Positions 44,974 to 54,071 of a DNA stretch of 64,000 nt are shown here, in pieces. The notes beneath the pieces are model-generated. The model was not told where the DNA came from. It saw only the letters and a list, made by a program, of their open reading frames with translations, and made no database searches. This stretch comes from Chroococcidiopsis sp. TS-821 (GTDB taxonomy: Bacteria > Cyanobacteriota > Cyanobacteriia > Cyanobacteriales > Chroococcidiopsidaceae): NCBI RefSeq assembly GCF_002939305.1, contig NZ_MVDI01000015.1:1-64000 (forward strand), written 5' to 3'. The number at the start of each line of letters is the position of its first letter. Position 1 is the stretch's first letter. The translations under genes and the position numbers were made by a program.

Positions 44974-45079
44974 AAGGTCAGGACTTACGCAAGAGCATAG
45001 AAAAATGAACCACAAAGGATACATAGACGCGCCAGTGGCTTCCCGCAGGGTAGGACGCGAAGGAAACGCTGTCTTGCGT

Positions 45080-45394
45080 TCAATCTTCTGTGTCTAACCG
45101 CCGAATTCTCCGCTGTAATTCAATTTCTTGCGAACTACAAATTGTTTCTAGATCGGCGACTCGCTGTTCTAAATTCTTGATACTATTTGCCAAATTGTTG
45201 CTTGCGTCGTTATCTGAGCTACGCCAAACGGCAATTGTACCAATAGCTGCACCCATCACTACCGCTAATGGCAGAATTGGACCGCTTCTAGTCACAGGTA
45301 CTAACAAAATGCAGATTGCAAGCATACCTGTCGCAAACCCCCAAATTTTGCCGGTAGCCAAAACGCGGATATCTGTCTCGGAGTTCCTTGCCAT
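45080..45394 (-). CDS. small two-helix membrane protein with coiled tail
   Basis: 104 residues. Two membrane helices (about 16-33 KIWGFATGMLAICILLVP and 40-58 PLAVVMGAAIGTIAVW) precede a charged coiled-coil tail (ANSIKNLEQRVADLETICSSQEIELQRRI). No family recognised. It is expressed alone on the minus strand between ftsH and the gluconate transporter. Confidence 0.6.
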   Translation of the reverse strand: MARNSETDIRVLATGKIWGFATGMLAICILLVPVTRSGPILPLAVVMGAAIGTIAVWRSSDNDASNNLANSIKNLEQRVADLETICSSQEIELQRRIRRLDTED

Positions 45395-45828
45395 AAAGTA
45401 GTAAATTTTACATTGATAAATATGATTCGATGTACTTCTGCTTTCAGTATGAATCTTGAGCTAGCAAGACCCGATCGAAATTCACTCTATCTTTAGATTA
45501 ATCTCTTTAGATAGATGACCTAGATAAATAAAGTTTTCAAAATAGCATTTATAAGTAAAATTAATAAATGTGCAGAGTTATTCTGCTTTTTTTGAATACA
45601 GCATAGCGGGCTTTCAGCCTAGTGGTACTAAACTTTAGCTCAGGCAAAGACGACAAGCGATCGCTTTAAGTTGCTGGTCGCAGTAACAACTAATTTTGAA
45701 CTGCTTGAGTCTTAGGGCTTTGGGAAATAATAATCATTTTCAAAAAGAAAATTGAGCCCACTATTTAGCTGTATTGCAACATTGTTGCGAACGAAAAGAA
45801 GAGTTGAGGGGGCTTTTAAGCTGCAATT
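45395..45828. promoter_or_regulatory. leader of the gluconate transporter gene
   Basis: 434 AT-rich bases, no credible gene. A single HIP1-type site lies near 45657. The promoter for the transporter must be in the right half. Nothing else seen. Confidence 0.4.
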
Positions 45829-47175
45829 ATGTCGCCTGGTGTATTAATTCTAATCGCGATGCTCGGCATCGGCCTACTGCTGTTTCTGGTAATGGGTTTA
45901 AGGGTACAAGCCTTTGTAGCTCTACTCTTAAGTAGTTTATTCGTTGCGGTTGCAGCAGGGATACCGTTAAACGAGATTGCCAGCACAATTCAAGAAGGTA
46001 TGGGGAACACCCTCGGCTTTATTGCAATTGTGGTTGGTCTGGGTACGATGTTCGGCGAGATGCTACGCGTGTCTGGCGGCGCGGAACAATTAGCAAACAC
46101 TTTAGTAAGACGCTTTGGACAAGACCGCGCGCAATGGGCGTTAGGCTTGACAGGATTTTTAGTCGCGATTCCTGTCTTTTTTGATGTTGGTTTAATTATT
46201 CTGATTCCGCTGGTCTACAGCTTGGCGCAACGAACAGGGAAATCGTTGCTGTATTATGCAATTCCCTTAACCGCAGGGTTAGCAATCACTCACAGCTATA
46301 TTCCACCCACGCCAGGTCCTGTGGCGGTTGCTTCATTAATTAATGCGGATCTGGGTTGGGTAATTTTGTTTGGCGCGATCGCTGGTTTACCCGCGATGGT
46401 CGTCGGTGGCGTTTTCTTTGGTAAGTATATCGGTGGGAAAATTCACGTGAAAGTGCCAGAGTACATGATCATTGACGCACCAGAAAAGGAAGTGGCAAAA
46501 GAGCCACCGGCATTTGGTACGATCGTTGCCATTATTGCGATTCCACTTTTACTGATTTTGCTCAATACTGTTTCTGGAATTTTGCTACCAGAAGGTAATT
46601 TTGTTCGTAATTTACTTGGATTTTTAGGACACCCATTTACCGCGTTACTCCTCGCGGCGCTGGCTTCATTTTATTTGTTAGGAACTCGACGCGGTTATAC
46701 ACAAGACGAAATTCAAACCATCGCGACAAAATCACTCGAACCAGTAGGATTGATTATTTTAGTCACAGGTGCGGGTGGTGTTTTTGGCAGAGTTTTAGTA
46801 ACGAGTGGCGTTGGTGATGCATTAGCCGGTGTTATGGCTGCATCAAACTTACCGATCATTCTCCTTGCGTTTCTGATTGCGACTGCGGTACGAGTTTCGC
46901 AAGGTTCGGCGACGGTATCAATGGTAACAGCCGCAGGCATTATGGCACCCGCAATTGAAGCAGGGAATTATTCTGCACCAATGGGTGGGTTAATTACAAT
47001 TGCGATCGCATCCGGTGCAACCGTACTTTCTCATGTCAACGATTCAGGTTTCTGGTTAGTCAGCCGTTATCTGGGATTATCCGAGAAAAACACGCTACGT
47101 TCTTGGACAGTGATGGAGACGATCATTGGTTTGGTGGGCTTTTTGATCGTGTTTGTGATTGGCTTTTTTGTGTAA
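45829..47175 (+). CDS. gntT: gluconate:H+ symporter, GntP family
   Basis: 448 residues with about 12-14 membrane helices. Family motifs VGLGTMFGEMLRVSGGAEQLA, GFLVAIPVFFDVGLIIL, ITHSYIPPTPGPVAVA, TGAGGVFGRVLVTSGVGDAL and VRVSQGSATVSMVTAAG match the GntP/GntT proteins, which take up gluconate or related sugar acids. It is followed by gluconokinase after a GGTAAT repeat, a functional pair. No GntR regulator is visible nearby. Confidence 0.93.
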   Translation: MSPGVLILIAMLGIGLLLFLVMGLRVQAFVALLLSSLFVAVAAGIPLNEIASTIQEGMGNTLGFIAIVVGLGTMFGEMLRVSGGAEQLANTLVRRFGQDRAQWALGLTGFLVAIPVFFDVGLIILIPLVYSLAQRTGKSLLYYAIPLTAGLAITHSYIPPTPGPVAVASLINADLGWVILFGAIAGLPAMVVGGVFFGKYIGGKIHVKVPEYMIIDAPEKEVAKEPPAFGTIVAIIAIPLLLILLNTVSGILLPEGNFVRNLLGFLGHPFTALLLAALASFYLLGTRRGYTQDEIQTIATKSLEPVGLIILVTGAGGVFGRVLVTSGVGDALAGVMAASNLPIILLAFLIATAVRVSQGSATVSMVTAAGIMAPAIEAGNYSAPMGGLITIAIASGATVLSHVNDSGFWLVSRYLGLSEKNTLRSWTVMETIIGLVGFLIVFVIGFFV

Positions 47176-47191
47176 CTAGGTAGCGAATGGG

Positions 47192-47250
47192 TGATAGGTA
47201 ATAGGTCATAAACATTCTTTAAGTGAACCAATTACCAATTACCTGTTACC
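47192..47250. repeat. GGTAAT palindromic repeat, copy 2
   Basis: GGTAATAGGT (47198-47207) lies opposite ACCAATTACC (47227-47236), 9 of 10 bases complementary, followed by TGTTACC. It is related to 4871-4930 and sits between the transporter and kinase genes, where it may reduce read-through or process the message. Confidence 0.6.
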
Positions 47251-47295
47251 AATTTGTTGACGTTGATTTTCACCCACCGACTAACCACTAAATCT

Positions 47296-48843
47296 ATGAG
47301 CCAAACTTACTTTCTCGGTGTCGATCTTGGCACCACGAGTACAAAAGCGATTGTTTTTTCGGCTTCGGGTGCCATTAAAGGGATGGGCAATCGGGGATAT
47401 AAAATTATTGTCCCCAAACCCACTTGGGCAGAACAAGACCCTGAAGCAATTTTTTCTGCGGTAATTTGTGCAGTGCGCGATGCAGTAAATGCGGCAGAAA
47501 TCTCAAAATCGGCGATCGCCGCCTTGGGGTTTAGCGCAGCAACACATAGTTTAATCGCCGTTGATGCCAAAAACTATCCATTAACAAATGCCATTATTTG
47601 GGCAGACAATCGCAGTATTCATCAGACAGAATTCCTCAAGCAACAAGATCAAAAACACGATCTTTACTTGCGTACCGGAAGCCCGATTCATCCTGTTTCC
47701 GTCGTCACAAAATTGATGTGGATGCGCGAATCGAACCCAGATGTTTTTGCGAAAGCTGCTAAGTTTATCTCGATTAAAGAGTACGTTTTCTATCAATTAT
47801 TCGAGCGCTACGTGATTGATTATTCGATCGCATCAGCGACAGGGTTACTCAATTTAAAGCAGCTTGATTGGGATGCAGAAGCACTGCAAATTGCCGGAAT
47901 TCGGTCAGAACAATTGAGTGAACTCGTTTCACCAACGCACGTTTTACGCGGGATGAAAACACGTCATGCAGAAGTCATGTGCATTGCACCCGATACACCC
48001 GTTGTCATTGGGGCAAATGATGGTGTTTTAGCAAATTTAGGAGTAGGAGCGATTGCGCGGGGCGAGGTTGCAATTACGATTGGTACGAGTGGTGCGGTGC
48101 GCACGGTTGTAGATACACCACTTACGGATGAGAAAGAAAGAACGTTTTGTTACGCTTTAACGGAAAAACACTGGGTCATTGGTGGACCTACAAATAACGG
48201 TGGAATTGTTTTACGGTGGTTTCGCGACAACTTTTGCGCGCCAGAAGTTGAAAAAGCAAAGCGCTTGGGGGTAGATCCGTACGACTTGATGATTGAAAGC
48301 GCAATGGAAGTTTCTCCAGGGGCTGAGGGGTTGCTGTGTTTACCGTATTTATCAGGCGAACGCGCCCCGCATTGGAATGCGAAAACACGCGGTTTATTTT
48401 TTGGTGTGGGATTACATCACGGGCGATCGCATTTTGTCCGCGCGATTATGGAAGGGATTTTATTTAACGTTTACAGCGTTAATGTCGCTTTACAAGAACT
48501 CACTGGAGATATTAAAGAAATTCGCGCTTCGGGTGGTTTTGCGCGTTCGAGGGAATGGCGACAAATGATGGCAGATTTGTTTGGCATTGAGGTATTAATG
48601 CCAGAGGTTTATGAAGGAAGCGGATTTGGTGCAGCAGTATTAGCAATGTATAGTGTGGGTGCGATCGCCGACCTCACTGACGTGCAAAAATTAATTCGCA
48701 TTACCTATCGTCATAAACCCAACGCACATTTAGCTAGTACCTATCACCATCTATTCTCGCTGTACGAACGCTTGTATCAAAATCTGGAACGTGAGTTTGA
48801 TGCGATCGCAGATTACCAAAGCCAGGCAATTAAGAGAGATTAG
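47296..48843 (+). CDS. gntK: gluconokinase, FGGY family
   Basis: 515 residues from the ATG at 47296 (the frame opens earlier in the repeat). The N-terminal ATPase fold has FLGVDLGTTSTKAIVFS, ALGFSAATHSLIAVD and IIWADNRS; the C-terminal fold has TIGTSGAVRTV, GGPTNNGGIVLRWFRDN, CLPYLSGERAPHWN and RASGGFARSREWRQMMADLFG. It phosphorylates gluconate to 6-phosphogluconate, feeding the oxidative pentose phosphate or Entner-Doudoroff pathway. This FGGY type differs from the small P-loop gluconokinase of E. coli. Confidence 0.9.
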   Translation: MSQTYFLGVDLGTTSTKAIVFSASGAIKGMGNRGYKIIVPKPTWAEQDPEAIFSAVICAVRDAVNAAEISKSAIAALGFSAATHSLIAVDAKNYPLTNAIIWADNRSIHQTEFLKQQDQKHDLYLRTGSPIHPVSVVTKLMWMRESNPDVFAKAAKFISIKEYVFYQLFERYVIDYSIASATGLLNLKQLDWDAEALQIAGIRSEQLSELVSPTHVLRGMKTRHAEVMCIAPDTPVVIGANDGVLANLGVGAIARGEVAITIGTSGAVRTVVDTPLTDEKERTFCYALTEKHWVIGGPTNNGGIVLRWFRDNFCAPEVEKAKRLGVDPYDLMIESAMEVSPGAEGLLCLPYLSGERAPHWNAKTRGLFFGVGLHHGRSHFVRAIMEGILFNVYSVNVALQELTGDIKEIRASGGFARSREWRQMMADLFGIEVLMPEVYEGSGFGAAVLAMYSVGAIADLTDVQKLIRITYRHKPNAHLASTYHHLFSLYERLYQNLEREFDAIADYQSQAIKRD

Positions 48844-48880
48844 AGATTATTAAGTGTAAAGTAGCGATAGAATAAAAACG

Positions 48881-49196
48881 CTAAGTATCAGGATCAATCG
48901 CCAATTCGCGCAGTTTTGCAGCTAACCTTTCAGCTTTTTGCTGTCGTTCTTCCTCGACGACTTCTGCTGACGTGAAAAACTGTAATTGCTGACTCCACAA
49001 TCTACCCTGTGCATCGAATTGTAGCGGTTGATAGATTTCATCAGCGATATGAAATCCTGCAAATTCTAGCGTCTCTGGGTCAAACCAGAAATAGTCTAGT
49101 ATACGTAAAATATCTTGACATAGACGACAATATCTTCATCTTCCCATGTTTCTGGAATCAAATCTTTGGCAAGCGACGTAGCAATACAAATGGGGT
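48881..49196 (-). pseudogene. Uma2-family (DUF820) endonuclease remnant
   Basis: The minus strand carries the C-terminal half of a Uma2 protein: RILDYFWFDPETLEFAGFHIADEIYQPLQF, GRLWSQQLQFFTSAEVV and the family tail ERQQKAERLAAKLRELAIDPD. The upstream part (TSLAKDLIPETWEDEDIVVY) is in another frame, a frameshift falls near 49090, and the PD-(D/E)xK catalytic core that should come first is mostly absent. It is therefore a fragment. The forward frame read across it is an antisense shadow. Confidence 0.65.
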
Positions 49197-49254
49197 GACA
49201 AGGTTCTTGCTATGAGTTTATGGTAACTGGATAAAACTAATAGAATCCACAGTT

Positions 49255-50190
49255 ATGGCTACCCAGCTAGCGAGACGCGCCTTTTTGTCGTTGAGTGTAG
49301 GAACAACTACCTTCTTTCTTAGCAATAAATGGCTGCAACCTGTGTCAGCCAAGCCGACAGCATTTGTGATGCGGTCAAATCAAGTGCAGTTGCATAATGG
49401 CGTGACTTTGAACTATGTTGAGAATCAACCGTCTTTTCCAGATTCAGACACAATTATTTTTTTGCATGGATACACAGACTCTTGGCGATCGTTTGAACGC
49501 AACTTGCCACTGTTATCCAATAAGTTTCGCATATTAGCAATTGACCAGCGCGGTCATGGTAACTCTTCACGTCCTTCCTGCTGTTACACGCAAGCCGACT
49601 TTGCTGCGGATATTGATGCGTTTATGACTGCTATGAAAATCGAAAAAGCAACTCTTGTTGGTCATTCGATGGGCGGTTTTATTGCGCACAAAGTTGCAGT
49701 AGACTATCCACAACGCGTTCAGCGCTTAGTACTCATTGGTGCAGCCCCTAGCGCCGTAAAAAATCCAGTACTTAAAGAACTTAATGATACTGTTCAAGCG
49801 TTAGTTGAGCCGATTGATCCTAATTTTGTCCGCGAATTTCAAGCGAGTACCTTTTATAAACCGATTCCACCTGCATTTCTAGACACTGCGGTTGCTGAAA
49901 GTTTGAAAGTGCCACTAATGGTTTGGAAACAAGCTTTAGCAGGGCTGATTGTCGAAGATCACGCTATGCGATTAGACCAAATTGCAGCACCTACATTAAT
50001 TTTATGGGGCGATCGCGATGATATTGTAACGTTACAAGAGCAACAAGCCCTACAAACGCAAATTCCCAATGCAACGCTAAAAATCTACCGCGAAACAGGA
50101 CATGGTTTACACGTTGAATCTCCGCAACGATTTGTCCGCGATTTGTATCGTTTTATGCGGCGATCGCAGTCAGTTGTTAAACATGATTGA
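49255..50190 (+). CDS. exported alpha/beta hydrolase
   Basis: 311 residues. The N-terminus has a twin-arginine-like signal (LARRAFLSLSVG) and a hydrophobic stretch ending in AKPTA. The alpha/beta fold has oxyanion FLHGYTDSW, nucleophile S138 in VGHSMGG, an acid near D253-256 in LWGDRDDIV and H283 in ETGHGLHVE. The family includes esterases, haloperoxidases and dehalogenases; the substrate is unknown. It follows an intergenic region carrying the Uma2 remnant on the other strand. Confidence 0.88.
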   Translation: MATQLARRAFLSLSVGTTTFFLSNKWLQPVSAKPTAFVMRSNQVQLHNGVTLNYVENQPSFPDSDTIIFLHGYTDSWRSFERNLPLLSNKFRILAIDQRGHGNSSRPSCCYTQADFAADIDAFMTAMKIEKATLVGHSMGGFIAHKVAVDYPQRVQRLVLIGAAPSAVKNPVLKELNDTVQALVEPIDPNFVREFQASTFYKPIPPAFLDTAVAESLKVPLMVWKQALAGLIVEDHAMRLDQIAAPTLILWGDRDDIVTLQEQQALQTQIPNATLKIYRETGHGLHVESPQRFVRDLYRFMRRSQSVVKHD

Positions 50191-50261
50191 AACTACCTTG
50201 CTCTAGCCAAATTTGAATGATGTAAGTCTTAATTGTTCAAACATTTGCAATTGCAATTAGC

Positions 50262-50525
50262 TTATGCATACCTACTTTTGAAGCGCTTTAGCAAAAGCTT
50301 AGTGTTTTCTACTTCTCTTTGAAATTCTTCTTGTTTCTCTAGCTGAATTTTGCTACCAGCTTGCTCGAATATCTTTTGTAATGCCTTGTCTAAATCAGTT
50401 TGCAATTGAGTCATTGTATCGAGTATTCTTTGATTGATTTCCTGGTGAGGATTAGGCATATCTATCCTTTGATTTTCACTTTGTTTACCTTTTTGACATA
50501 AATGATAATTTGTTAGTGCATTCAT
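50262..50525 (-). CDS. small helical protein, unknown
   Basis: 87 residues, mostly helical and charged: HQEINQRILDTMTQLQTDLDKALQKIFEQAGSKIQLEKQEEFQREVENTKLLLKRFKSRYA. AAGGACATC gives a ribosome binding site for the ATG at 50525. A second in-frame ATG exists 22 codons later. No family recognised. It lies just after the ABC exporter gene's stop on the same strand, so it may be co-transcribed. Confidence 0.55.
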   Translation of the reverse strand: MNALTNYHLCQKGKQSENQRIDMPNPHQEINQRILDTMTQLQTDLDKALQKIFEQAGSKIQLEKQEEFQREVENTKLLLKRFKSRYA

Positions 50526-50626
50526 TATGATGTCCTTATGTTTATAGTGATAATTAAAGCTAATTTAGCGTTGACTCCTCTGCACCTGAAGCTGCCTATC
50601 TGTAACAACTTCAAAGTGAAACGGTA

Positions 50627-52294
50627 TTAAACTAAGGGCTTGCTTCTAGTGCTGGTTATAGGATTACAACTAGATTCAACCTTGCCATAGTCGAGCTTAA
50701 TGATCCGGTCTGCCAGATGAAAATAACGGTCGTCATGAGTAATCACTAAAACTGTTTTGCCGCGTTCTTTTAGCTTAATAAGAATCTCTTTGTAAAAGAG
50801 TTCGCGAAAAAATGGATCTTGGTCGGAAGCCCATTCATCGAATAAATAAATCGGACGATCTTCTAAATAAGCTGTTAGTAAAGCAAGGCGCTTTCGCTGT
50901 CCTTGAGAAAGGCGGGTTGTCGAAAGAATACCATTTTTTACTTGTACTTTGTGGTCTAACTGCAATTGCTTGAGATAGCTTTCAACTTCGCGATCTAAAC
51001 CTGCACGATTAAATCCTAAATAGCGATCGAAAAGATAGAAATCAGAAAAAATGACCGAGAAATGCTGGCGATACCACTCGCGGTTTTGTGCTGAAATTGG
51101 TACTTGATTAAGATATATTGAGCCACTTTGAGGTGTATACAATCCTGCAATAAGTTTGGCAAGCGTTGATTTACCACTGCCATTGCCACCCACAATATAT
51201 GTAATCTCTCCTGGTTGGAAGGATAAACTGATTGGACCCAGAAGAAAGCCTCTTTCTACAAAATCTGCATGATGACGATGGGGAGGACGCATCTCATTTG
51301 CTTCGCCATCCGGTTGATACATATAAGTCACGTCATCGAGTTCGAGTAGACAGTGATGATTAATATTGTCAAAATCAACAGTATCAAATTCAGCTTGATG
51401 GGCTAACGACAGTTTCATTCTTACAATTTTCTGTAAAGCAATATTGCCTTGCGCGAGATCGGGTAATCGCTTCAAGAGGTTTTGCATTGGGATGGCAATA
51501 AAGGTACTTGTCAGAACATAAGTAGATAGCATTGGTACTGGAAGGTAAATAAACCAAGGCAAGATAAAAACAATAAACGCCAAACTAGCAAACTGAGAAA
51601 ATTGCCCTAACCCGTTGGCGATCGCAAAACTTTTCATAGCACTACTGTTTTTCCGGCGGAGTTTTGCGGCACTTTCCTGCAAATTCTTTGCTAAAAAATC
51701 TTCTCGCCTTGACTTGTGCAGTTTTAGTTCTTTAATCCCTGTCGTCGCTGCTTGAAAATGCTTGAACAAATTATCATCTTCTTCACGGGCTGCTGCGAAG
51801 AGATGCCGCGCTTTACCAAGTCTTGTCTGAGTACACCAAATAGCAATCGACGTGAAGGCGATCGCTAACACAAATATCGTATTTGATAACCAAGCTAAGT
51901 AAACTAAGCAGCCAATAATTGTAGCAAGGTCAATGCAGAGGTTAGGAATAGTAGAAACTGCGTGCGAAAGGACTCGAACATCGTCTGTAAGTGTGGCAAG
52001 TAAGCGGTGTTCTCCAAGTTTTTCTAGTAGATGCTGTAGAGGAGAAGATAAGATATTTTGACTTAATCTTAATCGCAGCTGGTAGATTGCATTTTGTGAA
52101 AGATGAATGAGCATAAATTGCGAGACAATGCTCGTAACCAGCGTAAAAAGAGCCAAGGCAGCAAAATAAAGCAATGCATTAGGAAGTGAGGCTTGATTGA
52201 CCGCGCGGTTAATCAGTGAAACGAGCATCGCATTGCCACCACCACTCATTAAACCTGCAATCGTTGCAATCAAAATATTCCGCTGTAATTGCAT
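50627..52294 (-). CDS. ABC exporter of the cyclic-peptide / siderophore (SyrD/PvdE) type
   Basis: 555 residues: a six-helix membrane domain (about 1-300) fused to an ATPase with Walker A GGNGSGKST (369-377), signature LSQGQRKRL and Walker B with catalytic Glu in YLFDEW. The family (SyrD/PvdE) exports cyclic lipopeptides and siderophore precursors. The N-terminus is about 10-12 residues shorter than usual and no good ribosome binding site precedes the ATG, so the true start may be lost or use a rare codon. No peptide synthetase gene is within view. Confidence 0.88.
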   Translation of the reverse strand: MQLQRNILIATIAGLMSGGGNAMLVSLINRAVNQASLPNALLYFAALALFTLVTSIVSQFMLIHLSQNAIYQLRLRLSQNILSSPLQHLLEKLGEHRLLATLTDDVRVLSHAVSTIPNLCIDLATIIGCLVYLAWLSNTIFVLAIAFTSIAIWCTQTRLGKARHLFAAAREEDDNLFKHFQAATTGIKELKLHKSRREDFLAKNLQESAAKLRRKNSSAMKSFAIANGLGQFSQFASLAFIVFILPWFIYLPVPMLSTYVLTSTFIAIPMQNLLKRLPDLAQGNIALQKIVRMKLSLAHQAEFDTVDFDNINHHCLLELDDVTYMYQPDGEANEMRPPHRHHADFVERGFLLGPISLSFQPGEITYIVGGNGSGKSTLAKLIAGLYTPQSGSIYLNQVPISAQNREWYRQHFSVIFSDFYLFDRYLGFNRAGLDREVESYLKQLQLDHKVQVKNGILSTTRLSQGQRKRLALLTAYLEDRPIYLFDEWASDQDPFFRELFYKEILIKLKERGKTVLVITHDDRYFHLADRIIKLDYGKVESSCNPITSTRSKPLV

Positions 52295-52585
52295 AAAAGT
52301 ACAATAGCCTACCTCAGTAAACTCTACTCGAGTGAACTGCCTAATCCTTCCTTGTAACTCAACACAATATTTGAGTTAACTTACTGAAACAGCTGAGAGT
52401 AGGTAGGTTCTAGCTTCTAGACTTGTCAATACACTTTTCGGCAATCAAAGTATCCTAATTAAGCAATCAGATTATCCTGGATCAGCAAATACAACGGCAC
52501 ATAGATCAGGTGTATTTTAGAGATTATTTTTCTATTTTTGGAATTGAGCAGAAAGTTTCAGTTCATTTCCAACAAAGAGAAAGCG

Positions 52586-52765
52586 ATGAACATTTTGTGG
52601 AAAAACTTACTAATTAAAACAGTCCTTTGGATCTTTGTAGAAATCATTCTAACGCTGCTAGGACTTGACAATGTTGCTGACTACAGCGAGTTTGTCTTTA
52701 ATCGAGATGAGATCGCGGCAAGCTACATTCAGCCAGCCATTCATCTGAATTCCTTTGTTTTATAA
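52586..52765 (+). CDS. small membrane-associated protein, unknown
   Basis: 59 residues from the ATG at 52586 (AAAGAGA just upstream); the frame opens at 52538. One membrane helix is likely (LLIKTVLWIFVEIILTLLGL), followed by DNVADYSEFVFNRDEI. It resembles small cyanobacterial proteins of this pattern, though I cannot name a family. It stands in an AT-rich stretch 270 bases from the ABC exporter. Confidence 0.5.
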   Translation: MNILWKNLLIKTVLWIFVEIILTLLGLDNVADYSEFVFNRDEIAASYIQPAIHLNSFVL

Positions 52766-52988
52766 AAAATAAATCAAATTGATGTATCGAGAAATTCAAA
52801 TTGACTCTTTTGGTGAAAAGGCAATTGGTAGACTTAAGAGAAACCTTAAAAAAATAATTAATTGCTATTGTTCCTCCTTAGTTTGTCGTAGTGTTTGACG
52901 TGGATGGATTGACTAAATTTTATTCATAATTATTGGTTTAATTCTTGTTCGCTATAAAAACTAAATGTGTTAGGGAATTGATTCTGTG

Positions 52989-53081
52989 ATGACGAGAAGC
53001 TGGTGTGATTGGCGTTGGCAGTTGAAGTTAGTAGGTTGCGTTGCGTTTGTTGGGGCAGTAGCAGGAGGAGGCGATCGCTAA
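52989..53081 (+). pseudogene. truncated signal peptide of a filamentous-hemagglutinin-type adhesin
   Basis: A 30-residue frame MTRSWCDWRWQLKLVGCVAFVGAVAGGGDR ends in TAA made by a HIP1 site (53072-53081). The pattern M-TRSW...W, then a hydrophobic GCVAFVGAVA, is that of the leader of cyanobacterial filamentous-hemagglutinin-type two-partner secretion proteins. The mature adhesin, hundreds of residues long, is absent. It is probably the 5' stump of a deleted gene. A short real peptide is an alternative. Confidence 0.45.
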
Positions 53082-53112
53082 ATATCTAATATCTCAAGCA
53101 ACGCCATCGTTC

Positions 53113-53535
53113 ATGACTTACTATCCTATCGTCCTAGTAGATAGTGGGGTTTTAATTGCATACTACAGCGCTCAGGACAAGTACCACCAGTTTGTACAAC
53201 GCTTTTATGAAAATTGCACGTCGAAGCTGGTAACGACACAACCCATTTGTACAGAGGTAATGTGGCTGCTTAACTCTGATTGGCGTACGCAAAACGAGTT
53301 TCTTCTAGATATCGCTAAAAGACTCTACAAGTGCAAGCATCTGTTGCCTCAAGATTTTTCGCGGATTGCTCAACTCAATGCTCAATATTCAGATTTACCA
53401 AGAGATTTTGCAGATTTATCCTTAATTGCTATTTCAGAACGTTTAGACATTGCAGCGATCGCTACTTTGGATAGTGATTTTGACATTTACCGCTGCTATC
53501 GCAAGCAGCCATTTGAGCGAGTCATGGAAATATAA
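53113..53535 (+). CDS. orphan PIN-domain (VapC-like) ribonuclease
   Basis: 140 residues of PIN fold: D10 in IVLVDSGVLIAYY, E48 in CTEVMWLL, D101 in PRDFADLSLIAISE and D120/D122 in ATLDSDFDIY. It would cleave RNA and is normally held in check by an antitoxin gene upstream. None is found: the 330 bases before it contain only the truncated adhesin leader. It may use a distant antitoxin, be non-toxic, or be a survivor of a lost pair. Confidence 0.8.
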   Translation: MTYYPIVLVDSGVLIAYYSAQDKYHQFVQRFYENCTSKLVTTQPICTEVMWLLNSDWRTQNEFLLDIAKRLYKCKHLLPQDFSRIAQLNAQYSDLPRDFADLSLIAISERLDIAAIATLDSDFDIYRCYRKQPFERVMEI

Positions 53536-53543
53536 TTTCAGCC

Positions 53544-53600
53544 GTATAGCAGAGGTCAGCGTTAAACTTCCCTTAGGAAAATTATTATGAGCTTCTATAA
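53544..53600. repeat. dispersed repeat, copy 2
   Basis: GTATAGCAGAGGTCAGCGTT, AAACTTCCCTTAGGAAAATT and ATTATGAGCTTCTATAAC, in the same order as 44921-44973. It begins 9 bases after the PIN gene stop. Confidence 0.65.
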
Positions 53601-53859
53601 CCTCCTAACTCTTGACTAGAACTATATCTCCATGAGGTGGGTTTGCAATCCGAACTGGCAACCTATCTATAACCATAACTTAGTGTTTGCTGCCTGAGTA
53701 AAAGCCTTCAAAACCAGTAGGTCATAATGCTACCATTTCACCTCAAAGTTACTACAAATGGGCAGCAGAGGAGAAATAATTTGTAGTTTTTATCTAGTGA
53801 AATGATAGCGACAAATAAGTCATGACTTCAGCTAAATCATGACCCATAACAATAGCAAT

Positions 53860-54050
53860 TCAAATCATTATCCACTCTTCTATAACTTCTAAAAGTTCTT
53901 TTCGACAAGCTTCTAACATTTTACCCGTTGCTCATACACCAGGTGCGCTAGGAATCCCATAAAACCTTTATTATTTTTTATAATTTCATAATGTGCAAAT
54001 TCCATCGCTTTTTGTAGATATTCTGTGAATACTCTTGAATCGTCTATCAC
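53860..54050 (-). pseudogene. hicB: hicB-type antitoxin remnant with frameshift and stop
   Basis: On the minus strand, RVFTEYLQKAMEFAHYEIIKNNKGF matches the start of HicB antitoxins. A frameshift follows near 53965; the next frame reads IPSAPGV, then TGA in place of the usual Trp, then TGKMLEACRKELLEVIEEWI. Both lesions are in the conserved core, so the gene is dead. The toxin gene hicA is missing. It lies between dispersed repeat copy 2 and ubiD. Confidence 0.6.
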
Positions 54051-54071
54051 CTCTAGCAAGAATTAATTACA

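Noticed and set aside
49009-49215. 68-residue forward frame
   Set aside because: It lies opposite the Uma2 remnant and has no family or ribosome binding site; it is an antisense shadow.
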